Part shown: in pieces, positions 35,898 to 46,189 of the stretch
How positions within the stretch are numbered: the first letter of the stretch is position 1
Layout: each line of letters opens with the position of its first letter
Made by a program: the position numbers and the translations under genes
Notes under the pieces: generated by a model
What the model saw: only the letters and a program-made list of their open reading frames with translations
Databases searched by the model: none
Told to the model about the DNA's origin: nothing
Assembly: GCA_002104945.1 (NCBI GenBank)
Contig: MCFH01000083.1
Span: 62,001 to 126,000, forward strand
Reading direction: 5' to 3'
Source of the DNA: Piromyces finnis
Taxonomy: Eukaryota; Neocallimastigomycota; Neocallimastigomycetes; Neocallimastigales; Neocallimastigaceae
DNA length: 64,000 bases

Positions 35898-36430
35898 TTT
35901 TTATTTTTTTTTATTTTTTTTTTACTAATTTATTTATACTTTTTAATTTTAGTTTTATATTTAATTTATATTAATATATTTGAAAAATAGAAAAATAAAA
36001 GAGAAAGAAAACAATAAAAGAATTATTTAATTATTTTTATATTAATATATAGAAAAATAAATATCATTTTAAGATATAAAATAATATAATTGGCGAATAA
36101 AAAATAAACTTTAATTTATATTACACATTGTTTTTCAATATAATTGATAATGAAAATGAAATTTCTGAAATATAAAGAAGCTTACTTCTATATTGAAAAT
36201 TTTATTATTTATATTTATATTTGTATTTGTATTTGTATATATATACATATGGATATATATATATAATTTTTAATTTTAAACTTTATACCTATTTTATTAT
36301 TATATAATATAGAATATAAACATTAAACTATTATTTTTTTTTAATAATATACTCTTCATTTTATAATAAAAAAAATAATAAACTTAAATTATTTAATTGA
36401 TATTTATAATAATATTAAGTACCGTTATAA
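35898..36430. other. AT-rich divergent promoter region
   Basis: A-rich leader just upstream of the 35897 ATG, then AT-rich DNA with a TATTTGTATTTG run near 36216-36236. No gene seen. Confidence 0.4.
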
Positions 36431-36436
36431 TAGCTT

Positions 36437-36640
36437 TTATAATTCAATCTCTATGTAGAGGTAACTAGTTATATAGTTTGATATAGATTATGTCACAAAG
36501 AGCATTAATGCTGAAGAAATAGTAGGACAGGTCAGGAGGGCCAGCGCAACCAATGGAGATCATAATTTTGTTTCTTGATAAAATTTTGTTCTTTGGCTCT
36601 GTGTCCCATTGGAAGTCAAATACAATTATTATACTTTAGT
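36437..36640 (+). ncRNA. Candidate structured RNA (unassigned)
   Basis: An island of higher GC and complexity in otherwise A/T DNA. It includes GGACAGGTCAGGAGGGCCAG and GCGCAACCAATGG, plus a long-range 7-bp stem CCAATGG (36550-36556) / CCATTGG (36606-36612) and a small palindrome AGCATTAATGCT (36503-36514). There is no open frame. AGGTC followed by AGC resembles helix 8 of SRP RNA only weakly. The strand is assumed from the downstream T tract and B-box. Confidence 0.25.
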
Positions 36641-36828
36641 ATAATAATCATGGCTTTCTTATTTTAATTAAAATTACAAGAGTACATATACCCAATTTTT
36701 TATTCATTTGTGTTTATTTAAACATTTTTTTTTTTTTATTTTTTATTTTTAATTTTTAATTTTGTTTTTTTTATAACATGTATTATAATTTTAATTAAAT
36801 TAATAATAAAGTTTAAAAATATTTGATA

Positions 36829-36890
36829 CTGTAAAAAAAAAAAAGGATTATGCCATTGGTTCGAATCCGACTATTTACTTTTTTTATAAA
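36829..36890 (+). ncRNA. tRNA 3'-half-like sequence with B-box and T-run terminator
   Basis: GGTTCGAATCC (about 36858-36868) is a perfect RNA polymerase III B-box. TATTTAC after it can pair with GTAAAAA at 36830 (6 of 7). A TTTTTTT terminator follows (36880-36886). An A run replaces the D and anticodon arms, so it is a truncated tRNA or a pol III signal for the RNA upstream. Confidence 0.35.
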
Positions 36891-37270
36891 TTTATGTTTT
36901 AATTGAACAAACAGTTTAATAAATTATATATAATATAAATATATATATAAATAGAAAATAAATAAATTTATATTAATTTATTTTCCAATCATGTATGTAG
37001 GAAATGTAGGAATGTAGTATAGAACAGAATTAATGAATCTAAATATTCATAATGATTTCTCTTTTTTGTTATTTATTAAAGATATTTTTAAAATACTCAA
37101 TAATTTTAAAATGATTATTTAAATATATATAAATTTATTTATCCTTCACAAAAAATTCAAGTTACCAAGAATTTATTTTGGTCCATTTAATTAATTAATA
37201 TTAAAATTTGATTTTTCATTTTATTAAGTTCCATCATTTCATTTTAATTCATTTTATATAGAATAAAAAT
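36891..37270. other. AT-rich leader of the helicase gene
   Basis: No frame or repeat of note. The start codon at 37271 follows TTTTATATAGAATAAAAAT. Confidence 0.4.
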
Positions 37271-38426
37271 ATGACATATTCAGATATTCAAGAACTTTGT
37301 AAATATCGGGAATTCAAAGAAATATATACTGAAGAAAAATTGATTGAAGAGAATCTCCATATGAAGCGATATCAAATTTTACCTGTACGATATATGACAA
37401 ATGAAAATGAAATAGCTAAAAGATTTCTAATTTATCATTCGCCGGGTACTGGGAAATCATTTACAGCTCTATGGATTTTATTGAATTTCATTGATATTTA
37501 TAAAAAACCAAGTATTATATTGGTAAAAAGTAAAGAGGCCATTATGGAATTTAAACAGAGAGTCGCGTTATGGTACGCTTACACATACAATTATCGTCAA
37601 CCTCCAACCGGTATTACCAATTATCACCAATTTATAAAAAGATACATCGAATTTCATACCTACATTACTTTTTGTAAATCCGTTGAAACCATAAAAGATA
37701 TTTCGTTATATGAAAATAGGCTTTTAATCATTGACGAAATACACCATTTTCGAAATACAGTTGGTAATAAAATTATATATAATAAATTACTTAAATTTTT
37801 AAATAACATAAAAGATTCGAGAGTCTTATTTATGTCGGCTACTCCGATTTTCGATAATTATAATGAAATAACAAGTTTAGTAAAATTAATAAAACCTGAT
37901 TTTGATTTCAGTATTAAAATAACACCGAAAAAATTGGAAGAAATAATGAAAGGTCATGTATCGTATTATGGATTAAATCCACCGGACACATCAGTTAATT
38001 TTATAGGTTCTCATGTGCCAAGAATTGAACGCTTTAAAATATTTAAAGTTTCCATGAAAGGATTGCAACTTGAAAATTACAAAACGTTAGCTAGTGAATC
38101 AAAAAGTATATGCAACATTGGAATTAGTCATGTGAAAGCAACGCTTGGTATAATTGGTTTTAAAGAAGAGGATTCACACGATAATTATGATGAAAGTTCA
38201 TCTAACAATATTTCAGATAATAATAATGATGAAAATTCATCTAACAATATTTCAGATGATAATAATGATGAAAATATTTCTATTTCCATTTCAAATGATG
38301 ATGATAATGAAAATTTTTCTGAAAATATGTCAGATGATGAAAATAACGATAATGATTCTGACAATATTTTAAATGATGTTAATAACGATGATTCTAATAA
38401 TAATAATAATAATAATAATTCAGAAG

Positions 38427-38464
<38 letters not shown>

Positions 38465-38501
38465 TCAGAAGATAATAATAATAATAATAATAATTCAGAA
38501 G

Positions 38502-38545
<44 letters not shown>

Positions 38546-38552
38546 TCAGAAG

Positions 38553-38599
<47 letters not shown>

Positions 38600-40813
38600 T
38601 CAGAAGATAATAATAATAATAATAATTCAGATGATCGGTACATTTTAAAAAATGAAAATATTATTAATAGTAACAGTATTATTCAGAATATTATAAGAAA
38701 ACAATCAAAGAAACTTGAAAACTACTGCTGTAAATTACATGAATGCCTTAAAATCATTAATAGTGAAAATAGTCCGGATGGTCCTGTTTTTATTTACTGT
38801 AATATTATTGATGAAGTAGGTATTTATTATTTTGCTGCATTACTCTGTGAAATGGGCTATAAATACATTTATGATAAAAAATCAGCATTAAAATTCGGAC
38901 AAAAGTTATCTTTAAATGAAAATATTAACTATCCGGAATTAAAAGAAATGCGAATAAACAGAAACAAGAAAAAATGGAATTTTACCTTTGTTACCGGAGA
39001 TAAGAGACTATGCCCAAACGTTATGGAACGCTTAGGCATATTTAATGATACAAGTAATAGAAATGGTACAACTATTAAAGTACTTCTTGGAAGTGATATA
39101 TTATCGGAAAGTGTAGATATCATGAATATTCGCCAATTACACATATTGACACCGCACTGGAATTATGAAAAAATTAACCAAATTATCGGCCGAATTCGTA
39201 GAGTGGGATCTCATGACGCTTTACCACCACACCAAAGAAATGTTAATATTTATCTATACATGGCTTATAACAGTGATCATGAATGCGAATATGAAAATTC
39301 GATAAATTACAGCATTGATTATGTTAAGTATATTATTAGCGAAAAAAAGTATAATCAAGCTTTAATGTATAACAACGCCTTACAAAATGCTTCCATTGAG
39401 TCTTTAATATGTGATAATCAGTCAGAAATTAATTCTAATAATACCAACACCAACACTAACACCAACACCAACACCGATACCATAGACAATTTTCAATATT
39501 CCAAAAACTATCTACGTAAAACTCTACCGATATACCTTTCCATAGCATGCAATGAATTTAAAAGTGTATTCGATTCATCTACCTGCTGCTATATAAGTGT
39601 AAACGATTTCAGAAAAAGAGTACCCCTATTAAATACCTTTATAATGAATAAAATTATTGAAATAATTAAATCTAAAAATATTATTATTAATGAAAAAAAT
39701 TTAGAATATTCATGTGCCTTATTTTTCCTTGAATCTGTCCCAAATGTCCATTTTTGTAATAGCGCTAATGTAAGTATAAGCAACCCATCACTTAGTATGC
39801 TTACTCACTACAATCCTAACTACTCTGCATACACACCAAAAAAAATAGCGTCCAAAAAGCACAAAGATAAAACTATCGAATATAACCCTCAAAATGATAA
39901 CCAACTCAGTAAAGCTTTGTTAAATACCGAAAATTCTGAAATTGTAATGAAAATAAAAAATATGGAAGATCTTTTAAATAGTAAATTAATAAAAGAATTT
40001 TACGACAGTATATCTCAACTTACACACACAGAAATCCTCGACATTTTAAAATATAGTCTTAAAAACGATTTAAAGAATTTTAAACAATTATTAAGTCCTT
40101 ACTGGATGGAATATAAAGAATTATTTTATATTTTATATTTTTCGAGCATTAAAAATTCCTCTTATGCTAGTAACAAAAAACGTTCCATTAACGATTTTAG
40201 TAATATGATCATGTATAGCGATAGAAATTTTGAAAATTGGACTCTATTGAAGAATAAGGAATTGAAAAATTTATCCATTGTATTTCAGCGTCATTACAAT
40301 GAAAAAACATCTATACGCATTAATAATCGTCTAAAGTATGTTTATGTATTATGTAATGATTTCACCCTTCGTTATCGTGACTTGCGCAGTGACTTGAATC
40401 TTTATTCGAAAAAAGAAGATGATTCTAATAATCTTAGGAATATAAATCGTGGTAGAAATATTGATAATTTTTATGACAAAAAGGAATTGATAGAAAGGTT
40501 AGTATACTCGGTATGTTTTGACAATCTTGAAGATGAATTGCCTTTAATAGAAAACTATAAAAAAATATCTGTTTCGGACATTACCGATTTACTTGAAAAT
40601 AACACCAATGAAAACACTGATTTAATTGAATATATATTAAATGTTGTAACTAATGATAACATAAATGAATATTGTAGTAAAAGACCTTATCAAGCATTTT
40701 TATTATATACATTACTTTCTTCAATACCATGTTTAATTAAAACAACAAGGTATAATATTATTGATGTTTGGAAAAAGTATTTATTTACTTATAATTTAAT
40801 AGTTGTTTTATAA
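37271..40813 (+). CDS. NCLDV-type SF2 (D6/D11-like, SNF2-related) helicase
   Basis: 1180 residues. Helicase motifs: Walker A YHSPGTGKSFTALW (about 54-67), DEIH box LLIIDEIHHF (about 151-160), motif III LFMSATP (about 186-192), and motif VI QIIGRIRRVGS (about 636-646). A low-complexity insert (about 303-457) of Asn runs broken by SED separates the two RecA lobes. Architecture and motifs fit the poxvirus D6/D11 and asfarvirus-like group of virion-packaged ATPases that serve early transcription initiation or termination, not a cellular Snf2 remodeller. The long C-terminal domain has no recognised motif. Whether it is D6-like (initiation) or D11-like (NPH-I) cannot be told without alignment. The frame is intact. 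Confidence 0.82.
38175..38640 (+). repeat. In-frame AAT microsatellite in the helicase gene
   Basis: Imperfect repeats of GATGAAAATTCATCTAACAA type, then long (AAT)n arrays punctuated by AATTCAGAAGAT units. They encode Asn tracts separated by SED. All units keep the frame. Confidence 0.85.
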
Positions 40814-41216
40814 TTTAAAATATAATTTAAAATATATTTAAAAATATAATTAAAACTTTACTTTTCTTTTATTGTTTAGACTAAATATTTTTTTAAAAAA
40901 TTAAAAAATAAATAAATAAACCTTTTTTTATTATCTTTAATTATTAATTGGTAAAAAAAATTAACAAGTTTACTAAATTATTACAAATTTAGCAAAATAA
41001 TACTTATAATTCTTATTTATATTATTATTTATTTAGTTATTTATATATATAGGAATAGAAAGAAATAGAAGATTTTACATAAATTCTTTCTAAAATATAA
41101 TTAATTTATTATTTTTATATTTTTAATATTTTAATATTTTAATATTTTATTTTCATTATTACTTCATTCTTTTTTTTTTAAAAAAAAAAAAAAGAAAGAA
41201 AATATTAAATATAATG

Positions 41217-41260
<44 letters not shown>

Positions 41261-41437
41261 AATTATAAATAAATTTTTAAAAAAAATAAAATATTCATAT
41301 TTAATAAATTTTAATTATTTCGCAATACTAAAATTGCTTATCTACTAAAATATTTTAATATTTGTATATAGAATTATGTAAATATAACAATTTATAATTT
41401 AAACAAAAATCTAAAACATTACAAATCATATTCTTCT
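40814..41437. terminator. Convergent intergenic region with T10A14 palindrome and TA/TG microsatellite
   Basis: Between the ends of the helicase (+) and the 279-codon gene (-). T10A14 lies at 41170-41193, a shorter T7A6 near 40889, and (TA)n(TG)n at about 41218-41260. The T-tract palindrome would read as T-run then A-run on both strands, suitable for bidirectional termination (inference). Confidence 0.45.
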
Positions 41438-42277
41438 TTATAATCTTTCAGTACTACTACGAAGAGAATTAGACGAAATATTAATATCAACAAAATAAGC
41501 TTTGCAAGTAAAATTTACCATTGGTACCCCATTAATCATTCGTTCATTAACTAACACATAACAAACTTTAATAATAGGATAAATATTACCATGAATATAG
41601 CAAAAAGTGTCTTTGGAAAGAAGATCAGCAACTTCTTTTGAATAAACATCACCGCAATACACATTAGTTCCTATTTTGAACTTTTCTTTAATTGGATCCT
41701 TGAAATAACGGAAATTAATATATTCAGCATCTTTACTTTTATTAATTATCCCAGTGTACGTCCAATTTTGAGTGTAAGTTACCTTATTTTTAGTAAGTAA
41801 GTTTGAGATAGGTGAAGTCATATCCATATTCTTTATATAGTTTGAAATTAAATATTTTATTCTTTCATCAACTAATCGAACATGTTCAATAAATTTATTG
41901 GTTGAGGCAGTTTCATTGTTAGATATTTTATGGAAGAAATTGTCTTGAATATAGTTATTTTTATTAAGGTGATAATGTGACATTGGAATGGATAAAGCAG
42001 GTAAATCCGATAAAGATAAATCTGAGGTGTCATTTACAGCGCCGATAACCACATTACTACAGTTATTATAGCATTTAACAACAAATCTGTACATTTTATT
42101 ATTTTTAGGTAAGGGGACAACTTCTTTAAAATTTATGGTATTAACCATAGTTTGAAATACAATGTCTGAATAACATGACGCTAAAACCCTTTTGTAATAA
42201 TCCAAACGAGGATTACTCGATTCATTATTCGACTTAACTAATTTCGTAAGTTGTTCCGAAGATGTTGAATTATTCAT
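41438..42277 (-). CDS. Unknown protein of the viral block (279 aa)
   Basis: ATG at 42277, no stop inside. Mixed alpha/beta composition with many Asn and Tyr, no signal peptide or membrane segment. The C-terminal half (YINFRYFKDPIKEKF, then NVYCGDVYS and a VCYVLVNERMINGVPMV strand) could be a beta-rich OB-like fold. Large DNA viruses usually encode a single-stranded DNA-binding protein of about this size, so that is one possibility, but no motif proves it. It lies downstream of the TFIIS-like gene on the same strand. Confidence 0.55.
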   Translation of the reverse strand: MNNSTSSEQLTKLVKSNNESSNPRLDYYKRVLASCYSDIVFQTMVNTINFKEVVPLPKNNKMYRFVVKCYNNCSNVVIGAVNDTSDLSLSDLPALSIPMSHYHLNKNNYIQDNFFHKISNNETASTNKFIEHVRLVDERIKYLISNYIKNMDMTSPISNLLTKNKVTYTQNWTYTGIINKSKDAEYINFRYFKDPIKEKFKIGTNVYCGDVYSKEVADLLSKDTFCYIHGNIYPIIKVCYVLVNERMINGVPMVNFTCKAYFVDINISSNSLRSSTERL

Positions 42278-42819
42278 ACTATTATTTAATATTCTATCCT
42301 ATTTTATTATATTATATTATATAATATTATATAATATTATATTATATTATATTTATTAATATTATATTGTATTTATTAATATTATATAAATATAGTTAAA
42401 ATTTAAATCAATTTATGAAATAATGGAAAGGATTTATAATACAATATTAAAAGAAAATTTTATTTATCATTTTATATATTTTATATCAAACTTTGAATTA
42501 AATTTTAAAAACAAAGCATATTACAATTAACATATCGCTAATTTATAATTAATTAATTAATTAATTAATTTATTTATTAAAAGTATTTACAATTAAATAA
42601 TTCTTTAATATAGTATTAAGTTAAAAAATAGGTAATTTATAATATATAAATTATTATATTATAAATTTATAGTAAATATATTCTATGTAATAAAATATAA
42701 AATAGGTTATATTTTAAAGTTAATGTTTTTTTTTTCTTTATTTATTAAATTATGAAATTCATATATAAATATATAGATATTTTTAATAAATTATAAATTA
42801 TATTTAATGAGGATTTTTT
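42278..42819. other. AT-rich spacer between two minus-strand viral genes
   Basis: TATTATAT repeats at about 42305-42355 and TTAATTAA repeats near 42545-42570. No gene seen. Confidence 0.4.
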
Positions 42820-43068
42820 TTAAATAATCTTTTTACAATTTAAACAATAATATACTAGCGTAGCTTCTTCGTCACTACGACGAATTTGTATACGTCTAAT
42901 ATCAATGTTGTTACTGTGACATCTTTTACAAAGTAACGAACTATTTGATATATTATTTATTTTATTTTCTAGTAATTCCAATTCTTGTTGCTCCTTTATT
43001 CTATCTTCCTTAAACAAAGAGGATTCTTCAAAAAATTTATCTAATGAATTAATTGATAAATCAGCCAT
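42820..43068 (-). CDS. TFIIS-like zinc-ribbon transcription factor, short form
   Basis: 82 residues from the ATG at 43068; a TTG three codons upstream is less likely. The C-terminal half is a zinc ribbon: CKRCHSN (about 50-56), a beta hairpin RRSDEEATLVYYC, and CLNCKKI. The Asp-Glu pair in RSDE corresponds to the acidic hairpin by which TFIIS stimulates RNA cleavage by a stalled polymerase, and which RPB9 lacks. The usual N-terminal TFIIS domains II and LW are missing, leaving only a short helical leader. NCLDVs carry such small TFIIS homologues beside their own RNA polymerase subunits, which fits RPB1 and RPB2 here. Confidence 0.75.
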   Translation of the reverse strand: MADLSINSLDKFFEESSLFKEDRIKEQQELELLENKINNISNSSLLCKRCHSNNIDIRRIQIRRSDEEATLVYYCLNCKKII

Positions 43069-43559
43069 TGCTATCAAATAAAATTAAATAGTTTAAATAT
43101 AAAGTATAAAAAAAGATTTTGGTTAAAATATTAGTTATTAAATTATCTCTATTTTTATTTATGGTAATCTAAATAAAACAATAAAGATTTATATTATAAT
43201 GAAATAAAAGATATTACAAATATTTTATGTATTTTATAAAGGTAATTAACTTAATATAAATTATAATAAAGATTTATAAATTAAATGATATTTTTCAATT
43301 TTTAATTTAACAAATATTTAAATATTTATTATCATTTTAGAAAAAAAATTTTTTTTTTTTTATTTTTTATTTATTTTTTTTTTTTTTTTTGAATTAATTT
43401 TAATGTTTTAAATAATTATATTAAATATTCAAAAATAAAATATATTAATATAAAATGATATTTATACAAGTTTAAAATAATAATACTAAAATTTTCTGTA
43501 TTATAATTGTTAATGTATTGTTAGTAAAATACAATTTTTTATTAGATAAACTTTAAAAA
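43069..43559. promoter_or_regulatory. Divergent promoter region between the TFIIS-like and 732-codon genes
   Basis: Contains an A8T13 run followed by a longer T run (about 43340-43391), the opposite arrangement to the T(n)A(n) tracts at convergent ends. The right-hand gene starts after ATTAGATAAACTTTAAAAA. No consensus promoter element could be assigned. Confidence 0.3.
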
Positions 43560-45758
43560 ATGGATATCATTCAATTAATTAATAATTTATTAAGTAATAA
43601 CAAATGCCTATCTAATGAATATGAAATAATAATAAATAATAAAAAATTTTCATTTTTTGAAGGAATCAATATAATTGACTGTAATAAACTTTCCAAAGAT
43701 CAATATGCTGTTAAATGTAAAGATAATATAAAAGTTGACGCAAATTATTCATCATTTTTTTCTCTTTTTAACATATTGGAAAGAAAATCAAAAGAGAAAA
43801 TCTTCAAATATAATTTCGATTTAAAGGATACAACAAAAACAAGCTTTTATATTCCGGTCAATATTTCTATACATACTTTTAAAGAAGTGTATAATAAATT
43901 AATAAAATTAGATTTGCCGAATACTTGCCAATATGTCATTGGTTTTATTGGAGGATTACATTATTATCATTACTTTAATAATGATTGCTACACCGGATCA
44001 TATAATTATAATCAAAATTTAATTAAAATGGATAGGGTTAAAGATATTGAAGATTTAGATAATTATATAATTATAAGATGTTGTCATGATTGTATAAAAA
44101 TCACCCATGATAAAATTGTGTTTTCCGAAAGAGATACGTATGACAATATTATTTGTAGAATATTGCCATGTTTTAATTACACAAATGAACAAATACTAAT
44201 TAGATTTACACCTTGTGATGCTTCTTTTATCTATCCAATATCTATAAACTTTCAATTATTTGATCTAATGCTCTATGAAAATGGTTTTTATCCTTATATA
44301 TATGCCAATGAAAGCGATAGTTTAATAAAGTGCCAAGAAAAATTAGTGTATACAATGAATATTCTTAATAAATCCATTAACATGTTGCTTTACAACAAAT
44401 ACAAGCAATTTACAGAAACTATCCAATTTCAAGATTTAGAGTGGTATATGTACTCGGCTGTTAAAAAAGTGTTGAAATACCTATATTTATTTTATATTGA
44501 CTTCCATATACGTTATTATCAAAGAAATGAACCTTTCAGTACTCCAATTAAAATAAATTACAATAGATTATTTGGAAAATATTATACTAGATATTTTAAT
44601 AATAAAGATAAAGTATTGCCGGTGATTGCTGATAAGGATTACTGCGTCGAAAATAATATTCCGTATGTTCAATGGAATAGCAATTACTATAGAGCTCCGG
44701 AAAATTCGGGATATAAAATAATTCTTTCAACAAATAAAAAATATACAGATAATAACGGAATTCCTAAATGTGTTAAAGTCATAAGAAAGTATAAGGAAAA
44801 AAGGGAAGTTGTCTACTTTAACATAACCCATGAACTAAACGAACATTGTAAAGGCCAATTCCCTTCAAATTTATTTATATCCTATGGCTTTGAATTACTG
44901 CATTTATACCGTGTATATTTCGATATCCCGGAAATATCTAGTAAATTTACCACTTGTCCTAAATGCAACACCTACATTAGCATTCCAAGTCAAAAAGACT
45001 TGGTAAATACCATAAAAGACTTACTTCATCACAACCAATTAAAAATACTAAATAAAAATTACAGTTTCAATGATGTTAACATACTTTCTTTTTCTATTGA
45101 TAACGATATGAATGTATATCCGTATTGCGTTTTTAACCACGTTTACAGTTTTAATCCTTTCATTCCTTTTTTAATAGTTATATTAAACACTTCTAAATTA
45201 TATACATTTCCTAATTATCGATTTGAATTTGTGGTAGGCCCAAATGACAATTGGTTCAATTTTAATGATGATCTTGTACAGGCTATATTTTCTATGTATA
45301 AAAAAAACTCTATTTTAATTATGGATAGTACTAAATTAAATAAATGCATTAAGCAATACGTCTTAGATAATGACACTGCAACCACTACTATTTTAATAGC
45401 AGAAAAAGAATATCCAAATGAAAATTTTTATCTATGGAGATCTATTTATTCAGAAGTAATACCTAAGATACCAATAATAAAGGATGCCGAAGAATTTCAC
45501 AATACCCTGCCATCATTTTCATTTCTATGTAAAACGATTAAAAGTATATCTGCTTTTCATTACAATGCATTGGATGAAAATAATGAAAAATTCATGGTTT
45601 ATGGTGTATGGGAAAATGAAATTTATTACCCATGTAAAGCATCATTGGAGATAGTAAAACCGGATAGCATTAATAAACCTTACTTATTAATAAAAAGAAA
45701 TTTAGATGGAACTGTTTATTCATTTACTAAAGATAGTTCTAATTTTATAGTTTTTTAA
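43560..45758 (+). CDS. Large viral protein, possible early transcription factor large subunit (VETF-L, A7-like)
   Basis: 732 residues, ATG start, no interruption. No catalytic motif. A Cys-pair CPKCNTYI (about 477-484) looks like a metal site. A central segment (residues about 360-400: NIPYVQWNSNYYRAPENSG, then a KYTDNNGIPKCVK stretch) recalls the central Cys/Tyr-rich motif of NCLDV VETF large subunits. Length is close to the roughly 700 residues of poxvirus A7. A partner D6-type helicase is encoded at 37271. The assignment rests on length, context and a weak motif, so it stays tentative; it may equally be an unrelated virus-specific protein. Confidence 0.45.
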   Translation: MDIIQLINNLLSNNKCLSNEYEIIINNKKFSFFEGINIIDCNKLSKDQYAVKCKDNIKVDANYSSFFSLFNILERKSKEKIFKYNFDLKDTTKTSFYIPVNISIHTFKEVYNKLIKLDLPNTCQYVIGFIGGLHYYHYFNNDCYTGSYNYNQNLIKMDRVKDIEDLDNYIIIRCCHDCIKITHDKIVFSERDTYDNIICRILPCFNYTNEQILIRFTPCDASFIYPISINFQLFDLMLYENGFYPYIYANESDSLIKCQEKLVYTMNILNKSINMLLYNKYKQFTETIQFQDLEWYMYSAVKKVLKYLYLFYIDFHIRYYQRNEPFSTPIKINYNRLFGKYYTRYFNNKDKVLPVIADKDYCVENNIPYVQWNSNYYRAPENSGYKIILSTNKKYTDNNGIPKCVKVIRKYKEKREVVYFNITHELNEHCKGQFPSNLFISYGFELLHLYRVYFDIPEISSKFTTCPKCNTYISIPSQKDLVNTIKDLLHHNQLKILNKNYSFNDVNILSFSIDNDMNVYPYCVFNHVYSFNPFIPFLIVILNTSKLYTFPNYRFEFVVGPNDNWFNFNDDLVQAIFSMYKKNSILIMDSTKLNKCIKQYVLDNDTATTTILIAEKEYPNENFYLWRSIYSEVIPKIPIIKDAEEFHNTLPSFSFLCKTIKSISAFHYNALDENNEKFMVYGVWENEIYYPCKASLEIVKPDSINKPYLLIKRNLDGTVYSFTKDSSNFIVF

Positions 45759-46189
45759 TTTAATATATGAAAAAAAAATTGTAGTTACAAAAAATTTTTA
45801 AATTAGAATTTCCTATTTATTTTTAAAATTTATATACTTTGTTTTTTTTAAATGATATAAATAATATATATATATTTTATTTTATTTTATTTTATTATAT
45901 AAATAGTTATAAACATTAAATTTTGTCTTCAAAAGAATATTAAAAATAAATAAATGTATAAATAAATGATATAATAATTAATTACAAATAATTAATAATT
46001 AAATATACATCTACCTATCTTTCTAAATATATATGTATATATAATAAAATATAATTAATTAATTAAATAAATTGAATTTTGAATTTAATATAAAATGATA
46101 ATTTATTTATCTGAATAATAATTAATCTATTATAAATATATAGTGTAAATTATATTGTAAATATTTTTTTAAATATTTTATAAATCAAT
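45759..46189. other. AT-rich spacer upstream of the RPB1 fragment
   Basis: Repeated TTTTA units at about 45875-45897. There is no trace of the N-terminal two thirds of RPB1. A stop codon (46181-46183) lies two codons before the ATG at 46190, so the RPB1 frame does not extend upstream. Confidence 0.5.

Noticed and set aside
38185-38643. Leu/Ser-repeat frame opposite the helicase
   Set aside because: Antisense shadow of the Asn-encoding AAT microsatellite.
42820-43068. RPB9 instead of TFIIS for the zinc ribbon
   Set aside because: The acidic RSDE hairpin is a TFIIS trait; RPB9 would have a second N-terminal ribbon, which is absent.
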